Shown one piece after another: positions 57,422-64,000 of a stretch of DNA of 64,000 nt; the first letter of the stretch is position 1, and every line of letters begins with the position of its first letter. Source of the stretch: Calditrichaceae bacterium (GTDB lineage: Bacteria; Calditrichota; Calditrichia; RBG-13-44-9; J075); contig JABWBP010000008.1 in NCBI GenBank assembly GCA_013360445.1, positions 1 to 64,000 on the forward strand, read 5' to 3'. The notes below the pieces were generated by a model. That model was not told where the DNA came from. It worked only from the letters and a program-made list of their open reading frames with translations, and did no database searches. The translations under genes were made by a program, and so were the position numbers.

Positions 57422-57892
57422 ATGCCTGCCTTAAAAGAGAAAATCGCCGATTTCCTGGCGCAGAAGCGCATTGCCGTGGCCGGGGTGTCCCGCGACCCGA
57501 AGGGCAGCGCCGCCAACCTGATTTATCAAAAGTTAAAGCAATCGGGGTATGAAGTGTTTGCCCTGAACCCGCAGGCGGATTCCGTGGAGGGCGAACGCTG
57601 TTACCCGGATGTGAAATCCATTGCGCAGGGAGTTGATGGGGTGGTTATCGTCACCCGCCCGGAGGCGGCGGAGCGGATCGTAAGGGAATGCGCGGAGGCG
57701 GGGGTGCCGCGGGTGTGGATGCACCGCTCTTTCGGCGCGGGCAGCGTTTCCGAAGCGGCGGCGCAATTTTGCGCGGAGCATAACATCAGCGTGATTGCCG
57801 GCGCCTGCCCGATGATGTTCTGCCCGCCGGTGGATTTCGGGCACAAGTGCATGCGCTGGATTTTGGGCGCAACCGGAAAGCTCCCCAAATAA
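57422..57892 (+). CDS. CoA-binding (YccU-type) protein
   Basis: A 156-residue protein of the CoA-binding Rossmann family: KRIAVAGVSRDPKGSAANLIYQKLKQSGYEVFALNPQADSVEGERCYPDVKSI, then VVIVTRPEAAERIVRECAEAGVPRVWMHRSFGAGSVSEAAAQFCAEHNISVIAGACPMMFC. This is the YccU/succinyl-CoA-synthetase alpha N-domain fold; physiological role not known. ATG 57422 follows AAGGAG. The stop codon TAA 57890-57892 shares its last base with the left end of a MITE-like element. Confidence 0.9.
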   Translation: MPALKEKIADFLAQKRIAVAGVSRDPKGSAANLIYQKLKQSGYEVFALNPQADSVEGERCYPDVKSIAQGVDGVVIVTRPEAAERIVRECAEAGVPRVWMHRSFGAGSVSEAAAQFCAEHNISVIAGACPMMFCPPVDFGHKCMRWILGATGKLPK

Positions 57893-58079
57893 CTGATGTT
57901 ACGCAGACACCCAAAATCAACCACAGAGCCACAGAGGGCACAGAGAAAATCAAGTATTTAATGAATCTGAGATTGCGCTGAGAAGCAAAAACGCTAAAAA
58001 GGCGATTAAAACTCTGTGTTCTCTGTGGCTTTTGCATGGTGAGTTTATCGAACCATGTGGTAAAATGCGTAACATCAGT
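57892..58079. mobile_element. MITE-like element with 5-bp direct repeats
   Basis: Perfect 13-bp terminal inverted repeats ACTGATGTTACGC (57892-57904) and complement (58067-58079) bound a 188-bp element. The sequence AAATA occurs directly on both sides (57887-57891, 58080-58084), as a possible target duplication. Internal units CCACAGAG and CTCTGTG are inverted to each other, so the element would fold on itself. Confidence 0.65.
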
Positions 58080-58086
58080 AAATAAA

Positions 58087-58110
58087 AAGGGCAGGGGGGA
58101 GCCTGCCCTT
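58087..58110 (-). terminator. Intrinsic terminator of the small membrane protein gene
   Basis: Stem AAGGGCAGG / CCTGCCCTT with loop GGGGAG; on the minus strand TTTTTATTT follows. It terminates the gene ending at 58186. The repeat copy at 58159-58182 lies between. Confidence 0.8.
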
Positions 58111-58158
58111 GAGATATTGCGGCGAGGAATAGATTCGTGAATCTTTGAGATTTCGTGA

Positions 58159-58182
58159 CTTTGTGGCGAATTTTCAAACACC
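58159..58182. repeat. Inverted 24-bp repeat copy
   Basis: Exact reverse complement of 47117-47140, core GAAAATTCGCCACAAAG. It lies immediately downstream of the membrane protein stop codon, as 47117-47140 lies between the VapB operator and a patatin gene. Confidence 0.8.
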
Positions 58183-58185
58183 TTC

Positions 58186-58596
58186 TTACATCTTCGGCGC
58201 ATCCTCTTTCACGAGCAATCCCACCAGTATCCCCCCGACGGCGGCGCACACTAAAGTGCCCAGAAACCAGCCCAGGGCCATGCCGTAGGGAATCGGCATC
58301 ACCGAATAGCTGCCGTAGCCCATGGAAACGCCCGCGCCGATGCCGAAAATCACCCCGTATTTGACCGCGGTGGCCATGCTTTTATTGGAGATAAAGGCGG
58401 CATAGATATAAACGAATACCGCCGCGGAGATTAGCCCGACAATCGCCATCAGCCCGTTTTTCATTTCCTCCATCGGCCGCCAGAGATGCGCGGTGGCTCC
58501 GTAGGCGGAGCCGAGAATCATCGTGTGCAGCACATAGTCGATGATTTGCCAGGCGATGAACACCGCCACGATTGCGATGATAAGCTTCTTCGTCAT
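58186..58596 (-). CDS. Small polytopic membrane protein
   Basis: A 136-residue protein with four predicted membrane helices (IIAIVAVFIAWQIIDYVLHTMIL, LMAIVGLISAAVFVYIYAAF, YGVIFGIGAGVSMGYGSYSVM, MALGWFLGTLVCAAVGGILVGLLV). The pattern, with GxGxGxSMGYG and a polar histidine in helix one, is that of an unnamed small integral-membrane family; DUF1761-like is possible but not sure. It has a GGAGG site before the start and its own terminator, so it is monocistronic. Confidence 0.75.
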   Translation of the reverse strand: MTKKLIIAIVAVFIAWQIIDYVLHTMILGSAYGATAHLWRPMEEMKNGLMAIVGLISAAVFVYIYAAFISNKSMATAVKYGVIFGIGAGVSMGYGSYSVMPIPYGMALGWFLGTLVCAAVGGILVGLLVKEDAPKM

Positions 58597-58805
58597 ACAA
58601 ATTCCTCCTGTGTTTATGTGAATAGGCCCAATGCGCTATGGGTTTGGGGGTAAAACAATGCGGCGATTTGAAAGGGCCTTACGTTTCCGGGAATCTCTCT
58701 GTTTTTTGAGCGGAAGAATATACCGCAGCCACCAATAACATTCAAGAGCAGGGAAAATAATGTTTATACTCCCCGGGGCCACATTCTGAGCTTTTCAAGA
58801 TGCTC

Positions 58806-58878
58806 GATACTGGATGCCGGATGCTCGTGGCAAAGCCATCCCTTTGGGAATAAACCGCCTAATCAAGCATCCAGTATC
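58806..58878. repeat. Inverted repeat, GATACTGGATGC
   Basis: Perfect 12-bp inverted repeats (58806-58817 and 58867-58878) enclose 49 bases; units ggatgccggatgc overlap the left arm. The right arm lies 11 bases from the stop codon of the MalT-like gene. The rest of 58597-58805 holds nothing. Confidence 0.7.
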
Positions 58879-58888
58879 CAGCTGCGCG

Positions 58889-60325
58889 CTATTCGTCCCC
58901 CCTACCCCGCTCCGCCAAAAATCCCCGGATTGCCTCCGCGTGGCCGGTAATCTCCTCCGGACGGGAGGAATTCCCGCGCGCCGCCAGGGCGGCTTTTAGA
59001 TGCGTTTCCACCCCCTCGTATTGTTGGGTGATGACGGCGATCCAGGCGCGGCAGATGGAGAGCATCGGCCGGGCATTGAAGGCGGCTTCCGGCAGGGCGC
59101 TCAGCCAGCGTTCCACGGTCACTAATTCCCCGTTTTGCAGCATTTCCCGGGCGTTTTGTTCGATCAACTCCCCGGCCAGATTCGCATCGTGGGCGGCCAG
59201 CCCGTGCTGAAACGCTTCTTCGATGAATCCCTGCCCGGCAAACCAGCGCGCGGCGCGGCGGCGTTGAGTCTCCTCCGCTTCACCGGCGACGCGCCGGAAG
59301 TAATCATGTATATATGTTGCCAGAAAAGGATGGAAGCGGAACCACTCTCCCGCGGTATCGGCAGGGGCTAAAAATGCCCCTGTTTCCGCTAATTGCCGGA
59401 GCAGCGCCGCGGAATTCCCCTGCCCGCTCACCGCCTCGCACAGCGCCGGGGAGAGAAGCTCCAGCGCGAACACCTTGCTCAAAAACGCCTGCATCTCCGC
59501 GCCCTGGCGAACGAGGAGCATTTCCACCAGGCAGGGCAGCGCCTCCCGTTCATCCTGCTCGAAGCCGGCGATAAAATCCGCCGCCGCGCCGCGCTCCTCT
59601 TTCAGGCAGAGCGCGGCGTATTTGAGCGCCGCGGGGTGCGCTTCCGCGCGGCTGACCAGGGCGGAAATCTCCCCGTAGCTCAGCTGCAACTGCATTACCT
59701 CGTTGAAGAGCGCGCCGGCTTCATCCATGCTGAAGGCCAGGTAGGGAGCGCGAATCTCGTTGACCTGCGCGGCGGTGCGCAGCGCGGCCAGGCTCCAGGG
59801 CGGGTCGCCTTCGCTGCTGACGAAAACGTGCATCTGCGGAGGCTGGTATTCTAACAAAAAGGTTAGGATCTCGTGCACCGGCGGCGATTGAATGTGCTGG
59901 TAATCGTCCAGCGCCACGGCGAAGTCATGCAACACCAGCCCGGCCTGGTCGAGCAGCTTGCGAAGCGCCTGTTCCATGCCGGGTTTTTCCGCCGGACTGC
60001 CCGGCCGGCCTTCCCCGCGCAGCATCTCGAAAATCCCTTTGCCGATAGCGGGATTAACCGTCCGCAGCGCCGCGATCAGCCGTCTGAAAAAACGGGCGGG
60101 ATCGTTATCATCCGGGCGCAGCGACAGCCAGGCGATTTTTATCCCCGCCTGCCGCGCCCACTGGCCCAGGAGGGTAGTTTTTCCGTAGCCGGCCGGGGCG
60201 GAGAGAACCGTTAATTTGCAGCGCAGCCCTTCATTCAACCGGGCGATCAGGCGCGGGCGCGGCAAATCCCGGCCATGCGGGGGAGGAATTTGCCGGTGCA
60301 GATTATTCAAAGCGTGTGAATTCAT
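58889..60325 (-). CDS. MalT-like STAND ATPase, truncated at the C-terminus
   Basis: A 478-residue protein corresponding to the N-terminal half of MalT/LuxR-family regulators. The nucleotide-binding site is clear (LTVLSAPAGYGKTTLLGQWARQAGIKIAWLSLRPDDNDPARFFRRLIAALR, Walker A at about 42-51; Walker B VLHDFAVALDDYQHI). Winged-helix and TPR-like helices follow (HGLAAHDANLAGELIEQNAREMLQNGELVTVERWLSALP). Full members are around 900 residues with more TPRs and a C-terminal LuxR helix-turn-helix; both are missing here. The stop is 11 bases from an inverted repeat, suggesting truncation by a repeat insertion. Either it is a broken gene or a regulator without its own DNA-binding domain. Confidence 0.8.
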   Translation of the reverse strand: MNSHALNNLHRQIPPPHGRDLPRPRLIARLNEGLRCKLTVLSAPAGYGKTTLLGQWARQAGIKIAWLSLRPDDNDPARFFRRLIAALRTVNPAIGKGIFEMLRGEGRPGSPAEKPGMEQALRKLLDQAGLVLHDFAVALDDYQHIQSPPVHEILTFLLEYQPPQMHVFVSSEGDPPWSLAALRTAAQVNEIRAPYLAFSMDEAGALFNEVMQLQLSYGEISALVSRAEAHPAALKYAALCLKEERGAAADFIAGFEQDEREALPCLVEMLLVRQGAEMQAFLSKVFALELLSPALCEAVSGQGNSAALLRQLAETGAFLAPADTAGEWFRFHPFLATYIHDYFRRVAGEAEETQRRRAARWFAGQGFIEEAFQHGLAAHDANLAGELIEQNAREMLQNGELVTVERWLSALPEAAFNARPMLSICRAWIAVITQQYEGVETHLKAALAARGNSSRPEEITGHAEAIRGFLAERGRGDE

Positions 60326-60344
60326 TTGCCAAAAGAGGTTAAGG

Positions 60345-60700
60345 TGAAGCGGGAAGCGTGATGCGTAACTCGTAATGCGTAATGGTTTCGTATTGCGTAT
60401 TGCGTAAGGGCGCAGCACAAATTGCACAAATGTATAGATGAATAGCCCCGCGCTTTAGCGCGGGGAAAAGAAAATCCGAAGAAAAGTAAGTTGGGGCTTC
60501 AGCCCCGAGTGTTATCAAAACGCGGGGCTGAAGCCCCAAAGAAGATTTGGGTTTTTGGATCCCCCGCACTGAAGTGCGGGGCTATTCATTAATTCCGCTC
60601 CTTGTGCAATTTGTGCTGCGCTCATTGCGTAACGGAATACGCATTACGTTTTACGTTTTACGTTTTACGTTTTACGCATTACGCTTCCCGTTTCCCGCTT
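60345..60700. repeat. Nested palindromic repeat island
   Basis: A 20-bp perfect inverted repeat, GCGCAGCACAAATTGCACAA (60410-60429) and complement (60602-60621), bounds 212 bases. Inside it are ATGAATAGCCCCGC (60438-60451) and complement (60576-60589), and TTGGGGCTTCAGCCCCG with its complement around 60493-60540. Outside it are GCGTATTGCGTAAGG-type units on the left and their inverted forms on the right. No gene; the right edge enters the last codons of the AcpH gene. Confidence 0.8.
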
Positions 60701-61270
60701 CACGTCTTCCACGTAACTAACCAGCTCCGGGAAGAATTCCCGGAAATCCGCTTCGAATTCCCGGTAATGGGCGCGCAATTCCGAAATCCCTTCCGCCAGG
60801 CGGTTTTTCCGGCTCAAGCGCCCGGACATGCCGGTTAGCACCCGGGCGATTCCTTCCAAATGCCGGTAGGAGAGCAGCCAGTTGCCGGCGATCATCAGCG
60901 GCAGCATGCGCTGGAAGCGGGGCGGGGCCAGGGCGCGGTATTCCATGAAGACGCTATAGGCATGGTCGCAGAAATCCTCCAGGGGAAGCGCGGAATAATC
61001 CGGCCAGTTTTTGGCCAAAAAGTGGTCGTAGAAAATATCCACCATAATCCCCTTGAGGTGGCGGTACTCCTCGCCGATCCGCCCTTTGCTGCGGCGGAAT
61101 ACCGGGTGGCGGTCGGCGAACACGTCCACTTTGCGGTGCAGCACGATGCCGCGGCTGATCTCCTCCGGGTAGTGGTTGCGGAACTCGCTGTCCACGAAAT
61201 CTGCCAGCATATTCCCCACCAGGGATTCGGGAGTATTGTCGGCAAGGTAGAGATGGGCTAAAAAGTTCAT
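60665..61270 (-). CDS. acpH: Acyl-carrier-protein phosphodiesterase (AcpH)
   Basis: A 201-residue hydrolase removing the 4'-phosphopantetheine arm from acyl carrier protein. It opens with the family signature MNFLAHLYLADNTPESLVGNMLADFVDSE and continues with RGIVLHRKVDVFADRHPVFRRSKGRI, then HLKGIMVDIFYDHFLAKNW, all with the metal-binding Asp/His residues intact. The last residues (VKRETGSVMRKT) are encoded by a repeat-derived stretch, so the native C-terminus was probably replaced or extended. ATG 61270; no operon partner. Confidence 0.88.
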   Translation of the reverse strand: MNFLAHLYLADNTPESLVGNMLADFVDSEFRNHYPEEISRGIVLHRKVDVFADRHPVFRRSKGRIGEEYRHLKGIMVDIFYDHFLAKNWPDYSALPLEDFCDHAYSVFMEYRALAPPRFQRMLPLMIAGNWLLSYRHLEGIARVLTGMSGRLSRKNRLAEGISELRAHYREFEADFREFFPELVSYVEDVKRETGSVMRKT

Positions 61271-61478
61271 CGCCGGTAAAAATTTCGGTTATGGAGGCGG
61301 GGAATGGAGTTGTTGCGAAATAAGAAAAAAGCCACGAATGCCCACGAATTTTCACAAATGGTTTTTTTCAGAAAGTGTTTGTTTTTCTTCGTGTTCATTG
61401 GTGTTGATTCGTTGCTGATTTTTGAGTAAACCGGTTCAAAACCCTTGTTTCGCAACAAGTCTGATAGGAATTTACCGG
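61271..61478. repeat. Intergenic repeat, CACGAAT family
   Basis: Units CCACGAAT / CACGAATTTTCAC (61331-61358) and TTCGTGTTCATTGGTGTTGATTCG in pieces around 61390-61415 form an imperfect inverted repeat of about 90 bases. This dispersed-repeat style is common in environmental genomes. A second match exists between gaacccttgtttcgcaac (61437-61455) and the inverted copy near 61305-61320. Confidence 0.55.
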
Positions 61479-62105
61479 TTATTCACTGCTGACGTCCACG
61501 GTGACCGGGAAGCTGTCGGCCGGCTTATCGGTGGGGAACCAGATGCGCTCCAGGGGCACGATGATGAACATCCCTTCTTCATCTCCCACGGCGGCAAATT
61601 GGGTTTCGTCGCCGTCCCAGAGTTTCAAATTCAGAGAATCCCGGATGTGCGCGGAAAACAGGCGCACGTCTTCCACGGGGTAGCCGATTTCGCTGACGCC
61701 CAGGATACTTTTCGCGGAAAACCTGGCCGCGGAGCGGTTGTTCAAGTTGTGGCGGGCGATGAATTCCACGATGTTGCCGGCGGGATCGTAAAAATAGAGC
61801 GCATCGGCGTTCCAGCTCTCGAAATGGAACTGGTCTTTTCCGCCCTGCCCGATCAATTGAGCGCGGGAAGCAAGCCATTGCCGGGCCTGGGGCAGCTGGT
61901 TTTCCGGTATATTGAAGGCGAAGTGGTAAAACGGCTCTTCCAATTGATGGGATTTGAAAAAATGCACCGTGGAGGCCCCGGCGCGGAACGCAAAGGATCT
62001 TTTGCTCTCGCTGGCCAGGGGCAGTTCTAAGGTTTCGGTGTAGAAAGTTTTAAGCGCTTCGAGACAGTGGGTCTCCAAGCGAAGCTCTACGATTTTCATC
62101 GCCAT
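61479..62105 (-). CDS. Glyoxalase/dioxygenase (VOC) superfamily protein
   Basis: A 208-residue protein with two beta-alpha-beta-beta-beta modules. The first: KIVELRLETHCLEALKTFYTETLELPLASESKRSFAFRAGASTVHFF ... FHFESWNADALYFYDPAGNIVEFIARHNL, matching the glyoxalase/bleomycin-resistance fold with a possible metal ligand Glu in N-I-V-E-F. The second module: ILGVSEIGYPVEDVRLFSAHIRDSLNLKLWDGDETQFAAVGDEEGMFIIVPL, often found in this family. Starts ATG 62105 or 62099. Substrate unknown. Confidence 0.88.
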   Translation of the reverse strand: MAMKIVELRLETHCLEALKTFYTETLELPLASESKRSFAFRAGASTVHFFKSHQLEEPFYHFAFNIPENQLPQARQWLASRAQLIGQGGKDQFHFESWNADALYFYDPAGNIVEFIARHNLNNRSAARFSAKSILGVSEIGYPVEDVRLFSAHIRDSLNLKLWDGDETQFAAVGDEEGMFIIVPLERIWFPTDKPADSFPVTVDVSSE

Positions 62106-62291
62106 TCGATCTAAATTTGGCAATAGAGTAAGCAAATTCCGGGAAATAAGCAAGAGCGGGGAAAGAAAATTGAGGCCCGGCAGGGCGGCGTTGTCTGAAT
62201 ATTTTATTGACCGGGCAGGGCGGAGGGCTTATACTGCGCAAGGTTATGAATCGAGGCGTTAGTTTTCGGGTATTGGGGTATAAGGATGTAC

Positions 62292-62476
62292 TATCACGTG
62301 GTCCGTGACAATTGCTGGGAAGTACAGGAAGCAGAGCTTCTCCCCTGGCGTCACGATGCGGAGCATCGTGACGAGCATGAGCATTGCGCAGGCTAACTTG
62401 TGACGATGCTCCGCATCGTCACACAATGGGGGAAGCTCCGCTTCCTGGCGACCGAATTGTCAAAGACCACGTGATA
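62292..62476. mobile_element. TA-bounded MITE with nested hairpins, 185 bp
   Basis: Perfect 12-bp ends TATCACGTGGTC (62292-62303) and GACCACGTGATA (62465-62476) continue imperfectly inward (CGTGACAATT against AATTGTCA). Two more nested pairs follow: AGGAAGCAGAGCTTCTCCCC against GGGGAAGCTCCGCTTCCT, and GTCACGATGCGGAGCATCGTGAC against its relative. Both ends are TA. The element lies in a 442-base gap without any gene. It is not related in sequence to the MITE at 23365. Confidence 0.75.
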
Positions 62477-62547
62477 AGACAGGCTATAAGGGAAATAATA
62501 TCGCATACCTTTTACCCCTGACAGATATCAACCCCCGGCGGCAGGTT

Positions 62548-63141
62548 ATGGAAAACCAATCCCGCGATTTGGCCAGATTGCACGAGGAGATTCGCGCCTG
62601 CACCCGCTGCCCGTTGCACCGCACCCGCACGCAGGCGGTGTGCGGGGAGGGGAACCGCCGGGCGCGGTTGATGCTCATCGCCCAGGCGCCCGGGGAGCGG
62701 GAAGACCGCGAGGGGCGGATGTTCATCGGGCCTTCCGGCAAAATTTTCGAGGAGTTGTTAGAAAGCGCCGGAATTTGCCGGGAAGATGTGTACCTCACCA
62801 ATTTGCTGAAATGCCGCCTGCCCAAAAATCGCCGTCCCCGGCAGGATGAGATTCGCGCTTGCAGCGCCTACCTGAAGCGGGAAATTCTCCTGGTCGAGCC
62901 GGAAATCCTGGTTCCGCTGGGTTTTTACGCCGCCCGGCAGGTTCTGAAATTATTCGGCGTCCCCGCGCCGCAGGGCCGGGAGGCGTTCAAGGACTTTTAC
63001 GGGCGGCTGTTCCTGGCGCCGGGCGTCAAAATATTCCCCCTGCCCCATCCCTCCTGCATTCTGCACAATCCAACGCACAAACCGGGGGTGCTGGAAAAAT
63101 ACCGGCGGCTGAGAACGCTTTGGGGGAATGAGAGTGTTTAG
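62548..63141 (+). CDS. Uracil-DNA glycosylase family protein (family 4-like)
   Basis: A 197-residue iron-sulfur uracil-DNA glycosylase-like protein. Four cluster cysteines are in place: C18-x2-C21 (RACTRCPLHRTRTQAV), LLKCRLP and IRACSAYL. Motif 1 reads AQAPGEREDREGRMFIGPSG instead of the usual GEAPG, so the catalytic acidic residue is replaced by Gln, and motif 2 is PLPHPS. It may be a divergent family-4 enzyme or a related SPO1-type protein. ATG 62548; the gene is preceded by the MITE. Confidence 0.85.
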   Translation: MENQSRDLARLHEEIRACTRCPLHRTRTQAVCGEGNRRARLMLIAQAPGEREDREGRMFIGPSGKIFEELLESAGICREDVYLTNLLKCRLPKNRRPRQDEIRACSAYLKREILLVEPEILVPLGFYAARQVLKLFGVPAPQGREAFKDFYGRLFLAPGVKIFPLPHPSCILHNPTHKPGVLEKYRRLRTLWGNESV

Positions 63142-63235
63142 GGCTTTCGCCCTTTTTATTGTACCACTGAACGCTAATGTGTTTCAATCACTCTGTGCGC
63201 TCAGTTGGGTACATTATTTTTTTCTGGCTCCCTTA

Positions 63236-63763
63236 TTATTCCCCCCGATTTCTCTTGATTCGAAACAGCCAGCGCGGCGCCGCCTCGCAATAGCGCCGGT
63301 ATGCCTCCCGGAATTTCCGCCGCAAAACGGGTTCCTCGTAGAAAACAATGAATAAATGGAATCCTGCAAACACCGCCGCCCCGTACCCCGCCAGCAGCAG
63401 CGATTCAAACCAGAGCGCCTCCCCGAAAACGACACTTAGCACTCCCACGTACATGGGATTGCGGCTGTAACGATAGAGACCTTTCGCAACCAACTCTTTG
63501 GGAGGATCGATTGGCGCAGGAGTGCCTTTTCCGGCAAAAGCGAATTCCCAGGCGCAGCGCAGGTAAACCAGCGCGCCGAGAATGATGAGAACCAACCCGG
63601 GATAACGAAAAGGCCCGTCGGCCAGCGAAACGCGGTTCCAGGGCGAGGAGAGCAGCAGGGCGGGAAGCAGGATCGTTACGGTACCGGGCACTAAAATCGT
63701 AAACAGAAGGGTTTTGAGGGCGGTGAGTATTTTCCGGTTCTCCGGCATGCCTTCGTTACTCAT
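63236..63763 (-). CDS. Isoprenylcysteine carboxyl methyltransferase-family membrane enzyme
   Basis: A 175-residue membrane protein with four or five helices and the ICMT/PEMT SAM-binding region: ELVAKGLYRYSRNPMYVGVLSVVFGEALWFES and FYEEPVLRRKFREAYRRYCEAAPRWLFR. The R-N-P-M-Y-V-G box is complete. Methyl acceptor unknown. ATG 63763 overlaps the upstream thioesterase stop by 8 bases, so both are on one transcript. Confidence 0.88.
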   Translation of the reverse strand: MSNEGMPENRKILTALKTLLFTILVPGTVTILLPALLLSSPWNRVSLADGPFRYPGLVLIILGALVYLRCAWEFAFAGKGTPAPIDPPKELVAKGLYRYSRNPMYVGVLSVVFGEALWFESLLLAGYGAAVFAGFHLFIVFYEEPVLRRKFREAYRRYCEAAPRWLFRIKRNRGE

Positions 63764-64000
63764 CCCGGTAGCCGATCTCCGGGCAAAGCTTGATCTTGCT
63801 GCGGGCGAACATGCCGCTGCCCCGGGCGATTTCACGGTCTTTACCGTCGTAAAGCAGCGCCTCGGCGAAGAATAATTCCCGGGAGGAATAAATGGCCTTG
63901 CCGTAGGCGCACATCTCTCCTTCGGAAATGGGGCGCAACAACTGCACCTGGTAACTGACCGTGAGCACCAGCGCCTCTTTTACCAGGGAATTCACCGCAA
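63756..64000 (-). CDS. Hotdog-fold (PaaI-like) thioesterase, N-terminus outside the window
   Basis: The C-terminal 80 residues of a hotdog-fold protein: NSLVKEALVLTVSYQVQLLRPISEGEMCAYGKAIYSSRELFFAEALLYDGKDREIARGSGMFARSKIKL, matching the last strands of PaaI-type acyl-CoA thioesterases. The frame is open to the window edge, so the catalytic part is not visible. It overlaps the methyltransferase start by 8 bases. Confidence 0.8.
   Translation of the reverse strand, partial: AVNSLVKEALVLTVSYQVQLLRPISEGEMCAYGKAIYSSRELFFAEALLYDGKDREIARGSGMFARSKIKLCPEIGYRDE

Noticed and set aside
1-64000. CRISPR arrays.
   Set aside because: The tandem arrays have 7-8-nt units without unique spacers, and no cas gene is present.
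1-64000. Selenoprotein genes using UGA, suggested by selC.
   Set aside because: I looked for in-frame TGA inside recognised redox families (thioredoxin, Rieske, glyoxalase, methyltransferases); all have normal Cys codons and normal ends. The TGA in the barrel gene (7702-7704) is followed by further stops in frame.

Overview
The window (64 kb, moderately GC-rich) looks like a chromosomal contig from an uncultured member of the FCB group, most like Calditrichota / KSB1 / Zixibacteria-type lineages. Evidence: secreted proteins with a C-terminal sorting/secretion domain that begins YPNPFNP (44550-46286, 53891-55198) or a related form (17073-18770); a DUF5362-type membrane protein; a lipoprotein carrying the IDIKPGSYPNSINL domain; no plasmid or phage backbone genes. 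This placement is inference from protein style, not from a marker-gene search.

Layout. 1-9 kb: a RelE/ParE toxin-antitoxin pair, a 2053-residue thioester alpha-2-macroglobulin, a broken outer-membrane barrel gene, a HigBA-type pair with a clear operator, and a YHS-thioredoxin fusion. 10-17 kb (minus strand): a sugar-phosphotransferase block reading EIIC - EIID - HPr - EI - phosphoglucose/phosphomannose isomerase, followed on the same strand by a selenocysteine tRNA gene (selC) and cysS. 17-23 kb: secreted metalloprotease, Der GTPase, a YafQ-like toxin pair, a DUF512 radical-SAM protein and a LmbE-type deacetylase. 23-24 kb: a gene-free repeat island with a TA-flanked MITE. 24-32 kb: Rieske protein, O-methyltransferase, patatin, HU, a small flagellar-regulation cluster (FliW, sigma region-4 protein, FlgM-like protein) preceded by a possible structured RNA, and a tRNA-dihydrouridine synthase. 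32-42 kb: accessory metabolic genes, HicAB, a PLP decarboxylase and an overlapping pentapeptide-repeat / TIR-Lcl gene pair. 42-64 kb: rRNA methyltransferase, secreted repeat proteins, VapBC, a second patatin, AidB-like dehydrogenase, exported isoaspartyl methyltransferase, membrane spermidine-synthase-like protein, truncated MalT-like ATPase, acyl-carrier-protein phosphodiesterase, uracil-DNA glycosylase and a partial thioesterase.

Five type II toxin-antitoxin modules occur in 64 kb. Intergenic DNA is unusually rich in small repeats: arrays of 7-8-nt units in several families, long perfect palindromes of one family in three places, and at least three MITE-like elements with terminal inverted repeats. 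Some of these run into gene ends or starts (membrane spermidine-synthase-like gene, AcpH, MalT-like gene). No CRISPR array, rRNA, integrase or intact insertion sequence was seen.

The strongest candidates for something undescribed are the pentapeptide/TIR-Lcl pair, the FliW-sigma-FlgM-like cluster with its upstream RNA-like segment, and the dispersed repeat system. The selC-cysS arrangement and the operator-embedded, apparently leaderless HigBA promoter are the best supported from sequence alone.
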